A stretch of 49,680 nt of DNA from Paraclostridium ghonii (GTDB lineage: Bacteria; Bacillota; Clostridia; Peptostreptococcales; Peptostreptococcaceae), in assembly GCF_023653455.1 (NCBI RefSeq), contig NZ_JAKEDR010000004.1, positions 1-49,680 on the forward strand. The letters are read 5' to 3'. The notes below the pieces were generated by a model. That model was not told the origin of the DNA and did no database searches. It saw only the letters and a list, made by a program, of their open reading frames with translations. Made by a program: the position numbers and the translations under genes. How positions within the stretch are numbered: position 1 is the stretch's first letter; every line of letters starts with the position of its first letter. Positions 48,027 to 49,680 of this stretch are shown here, in pieces.

Positions 48027-48438
48027 CGTAGGGGGCGGGGTATAAATATATATGTTTTGTTCCTAAAGCGAAAAGATGCTTTGAATGTCTCGTTAGGGAT
48101 TAATTATTTTCAAGGAAGTGAAATAACAATATTATAATTGTTATATGTAATTATTGGAATTTAATGATATAATTTTAACATTGAAGGGTGGGCATATATT
48201 AACCATAGGAATATACAAAAGTATTAATTCAGATATTTTAAAGAGTTCTTTTAATATCAAAGGATTTAAATGTATTTTAAATAAACAGCATATTTATGAT
48301 TAATAAGTTCTTTTTTACAAAAGGTGGTATGGGTCTATAGTAATTTGAAATATTACTTATAGAACATATAAAGTGACATCTAAACTAAATTAATTATAAA
48401 AAACCATAGAAAGTTGTTGTAGGAATAACTATAAAATA
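48027..48438 (+). other. Long intergenic region with a partial F element and a doubtful short frame
   Basis: This 410-nt AT-rich stretch contains the partial long-hairpin element F3 (48050-48110) and little else that I can name. A 40-codon frame from TTG 48181 to TAA 48303 exists downstream of AAGGGTGGG-like sequence, but the ribosome binding site would overlap the start, so I do not call it a gene. ATATTACTTATAG/CTATAGTAATTTGAAATAT near 48334-48362 can form a weak hairpin. The promoter of the next gene must be here but is not distinct. Confidence 0.4.
48050..48110 (+). repeat. Long-hairpin element F3 (partial, no terminator base)
   Basis: TTTTGTTCCTAAAGCGAAAA, then GATGCTTTGAATGTC and GTTAGGGAT. 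The tip (AAAGC, eight bases, GCTTT) and the flanking TTTTGnTCC match F1 and F2; GTTCCTAA pairs with TTAGGGAT. The outer stem and U-tract seen in F1 and F2 are missing. Confidence 0.6.
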
Positions 48439-48819
48439 ATGAGTTTTGAATTTATGATTATAGGAACTTGTATCACAGCAGCAGGTTTTGACAGAGGGGA
48501 GGATATATATTTGCATAGTGATGAACATAATAAAAAAATTGTTGAAGATGCTATAGAATTACAAAAAAAATCATCTATTATAGTACTTATATGCACAACA
48601 CTTATATGCAGTGGACCAACAGGTTGGTTAATTTTATCAATACTAAACAATGAGACAGATAAGTTACTATTCACTGCATTATGTGCAATTCCTACGTTAA
48701 TTTATATGACATATTCGTGGTGTTCATTTTTTTATGGTAGAAAAATGGACAGAGAACTAAAGGAATTAGAAGATTTGGTAGATGAATATGAACGTAAGTT
48801 ATATAAAAATAAAAAGTAG
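48439..48819 (+). CDS. Small membrane protein of unknown function
   Basis: A 126-aa protein that I do not recognise. It has two hydrophobic segments (about residues 46-66 and 76-98), an N-terminal region with several charged residues (HSDEHNKKIVEDAIELQKK) and a basic-acidic C-terminal helix (GRKMDRELKELEDLVDEYERKL) likely to form a coiled coil in the cytoplasm. The ribosome binding site is weak (TAGGA, about 15 nt upstream of ATG 48439), so the start could differ. It is followed by two more small membrane-protein genes in the same direction. Confidence 0.6.
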   Translation: MSFEFMIIGTCITAAGFDRGEDIYLHSDEHNKKIVEDAIELQKKSSIIVLICTTLICSGPTGWLILSILNNETDKLLFTALCAIPTLIYMTYSWCSFFYGRKMDRELKELEDLVDEYERKLYKNKK

Positions 48820-48894
48820 TTAAGATTTTTAGGTGTCAATTTTAATAAGATAAACTAAAGATGATTGAATAAGCAAAATGGAGGAGGAAGAGGT

Positions 48895-49500
48895 ATGTTT
48901 TTAATTTATGACTGGCTAAGTGAGGCTAAGTCAATAGGTCAATATTTTTTTAGAATAGGGATATTAATATTATGTTCAATAGCCGTAATGTCTTTAATAT
49001 TAGGGCTAAGTTACGTTATAAATAAAATTATAATTAGTTCTAATGAAAATTACACATTAATAAGCATGACTAAATTTAATTCTATAATAATTATTATATT
49101 AATGTTATGTATTGCGCTTGTAATTGAGATTTATAGAAGTACTATGAAAAACATAAAAGAGTTTAGAGCTGGATGGAAAGCAGAAAAGCATTGTAAAATA
49201 GGCTTTATAATAGGTTTAATAATGATTGTTTCAGGGTTAGTATATTTTTGTAATAATTATTATGTTTTTTATAAAGACAAAATAGAAAAGCACAGTATAT
49301 TAGGGACAACTATGTATAGCTATAAAGACATAAAATCTACCAATACTGGGTACAAAGAGATTAGATATGACAAATATTTATACTATAAAGTTAATTTTAA
49401 AAACGGTGAATCTATAAATATTGCAAATGGATTATTATTGGAACCCACGGAAAAGAATGTAATTTTAGAAATTGATAAAATTATCAGTAAAACTAAGTAA
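48895..49500 (+). CDS. Membrane protein of unknown function with a C-terminal soluble domain
   Basis: A 201-aa protein that I do not recognise. It has three hydrophobic segments (about residues 19-44, 57-77 and 101-121) and a roughly 75-residue C-terminal domain of short beta-strand-like stretches (ILGTTMYSYKDIKS, YLYYKVNFKNGESINIANG) that resembles bacterial PH-like domains found in small membrane proteins; this is inference. ATG 48895 follows GGAGGAGGAAGAGG; an in-frame TTG at 48865 lies upstream of that site. It sits 75 nt after the previous membrane protein. Confidence 0.72.
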   Translation: MFLIYDWLSEAKSIGQYFFRIGILILCSIAVMSLILGLSYVINKIIISSNENYTLISMTKFNSIIIIILMLCIALVIEIYRSTMKNIKEFRAGWKAEKHCKIGFIIGLIMIVSGLVYFCNNYYVFYKDKIEKHSILGTTMYSYKDIKSTNTGYKEIRYDKYLYYKVNFKNGESINIANGLLLEPTEKNVILEIDKIISKTK

Positions 49501-49539
49501 TTATACAATACAAGATTTTTCAATGACGGAGGGATGAAC

Positions 49540-49680
49540 ATGGATTTTATTGGATATATATTTAAGTTTTTTGTAGGTTTTTTAATTGCTGATTTTATTG
49601 CTAGTGTGATATTACAAGTATTGAAACTTAATATGTTAACTTCTATAAATATAAGTATTAAAAATAAAGGTAATATACAT
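49540..49680 (+). CDS. Membrane protein, N-terminal part (cut by window end)
   Basis: An open frame of 47 codons runs to the last base of the window. It starts at ATG 49540 (or ATG 49534) after ACGGAGGG at 49526-49533. The N terminus MDFIGYIFKFFVGFLIADFI is a clear membrane segment, extending through about residue 28. It begins 40 nt after the preceding membrane-protein gene. No family can be named from this fragment. Confidence 0.62.
   Translation, partial: MDFIGYIFKFFVGFLIADFIASVILQVLKLNMLTSINISIKNKGNIH

Noticed and set aside
48181..48303. 40-codon small gene starting at TTG 48181
   Set aside because: No properly spaced ribosome binding site, no conserved features, and length close to chance in AT-rich DNA.

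Overview
The window is a low-GC (AT-rich) chromosomal segment from an anaerobic, endospore-forming member of the Clostridia, most likely the Peptostreptococcaceae. I base this on the sporulation genes (spoIID, spoIIQ, spoIIID, yyaC), a branched-chain 2-oxoacid:ferredoxin oxidoreductase with ptb/buk, and a gene order that, as I recall it, closely follows Clostridioides difficile (rrn/tRNA - cdaA - cdaR - ptb - buk - oxidoreductase - glmM - glmS - murA - spoIID - spoIIQ - spoIIID - mbl - fabZ - metK - recD2 - comF - hpf - secA - prfB). Genus and species cannot be fixed without a search. Nearly all genes are on the + strand, as expected close to a replication origin.

Layout. 1-915: the 3' end of a 23S rRNA, a 5S rRNA and five tRNAs (Glu, Val, Asp, Gly, Arg), closed by a terminator. 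1056-3091: cdaA-cdaR (c-di-AMP synthesis and control). 3224-8626: an energy-yielding operon (ptb, buk, an unassigned P-loop ATPase and a four-subunit ferredoxin-dependent 2-oxoacid oxidoreductase) that would turn branched-chain 2-oxoacids into acyl-CoA, acyl-phosphate, then acid plus ATP. It separates cdaAR from glmM. 8801-12237: glmM, then glmS behind a glmS ribozyme. 12764-18836: a ywmB-like gene, murA, spoIID, spoIIQ, spoIIID, mbl and fabZ (wall precursors, engulfment, mother-cell control, shape, lipid). 18892-19401: yyaC on the - strand. 19476-20985: SAM-I riboswitch and metK. 21313-24286: recD2 and comF. 24283-25534: a structured RNA that I identify as the raiA motif, a dispersed repeat, a DnaA-box cluster and hpf. 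25659-32838: secA, prfB with its +1 frameshift, tex and an amidohydrolase. 32856-33747: FMN riboswitch and ribU. 33967-34815: a - strand GNAT gene between inverted repeats. 35060-37694: tsaE-tsaB-rimI-tsaD. 38069-47983: a six-gene glycogen operon (glgB, glgC, glgD, glgA, glgP, GH13 enzyme). 48439-49680: three unrecognised small membrane proteins, the last cut by the window end.

Most of the coding content is well-known housekeeping machinery. The less explained material is between genes: (i) a dispersed repeat family with five copies, two of them inverted around the GNAT gene; (ii) a second family of roughly 140-nt long hairpins with a conserved AAAGC/GCTTT tip, two of which end in U-tracts; (iii) a tight DnaA-box cluster just upstream of hpf, next to the raiA-type RNA; (iv) a comF gene with no ATG, GTG or TTG able to encode its first zinc-finger pair. 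I did not find a phage, an insertion sequence, a CRISPR array or a recognisable defence system.
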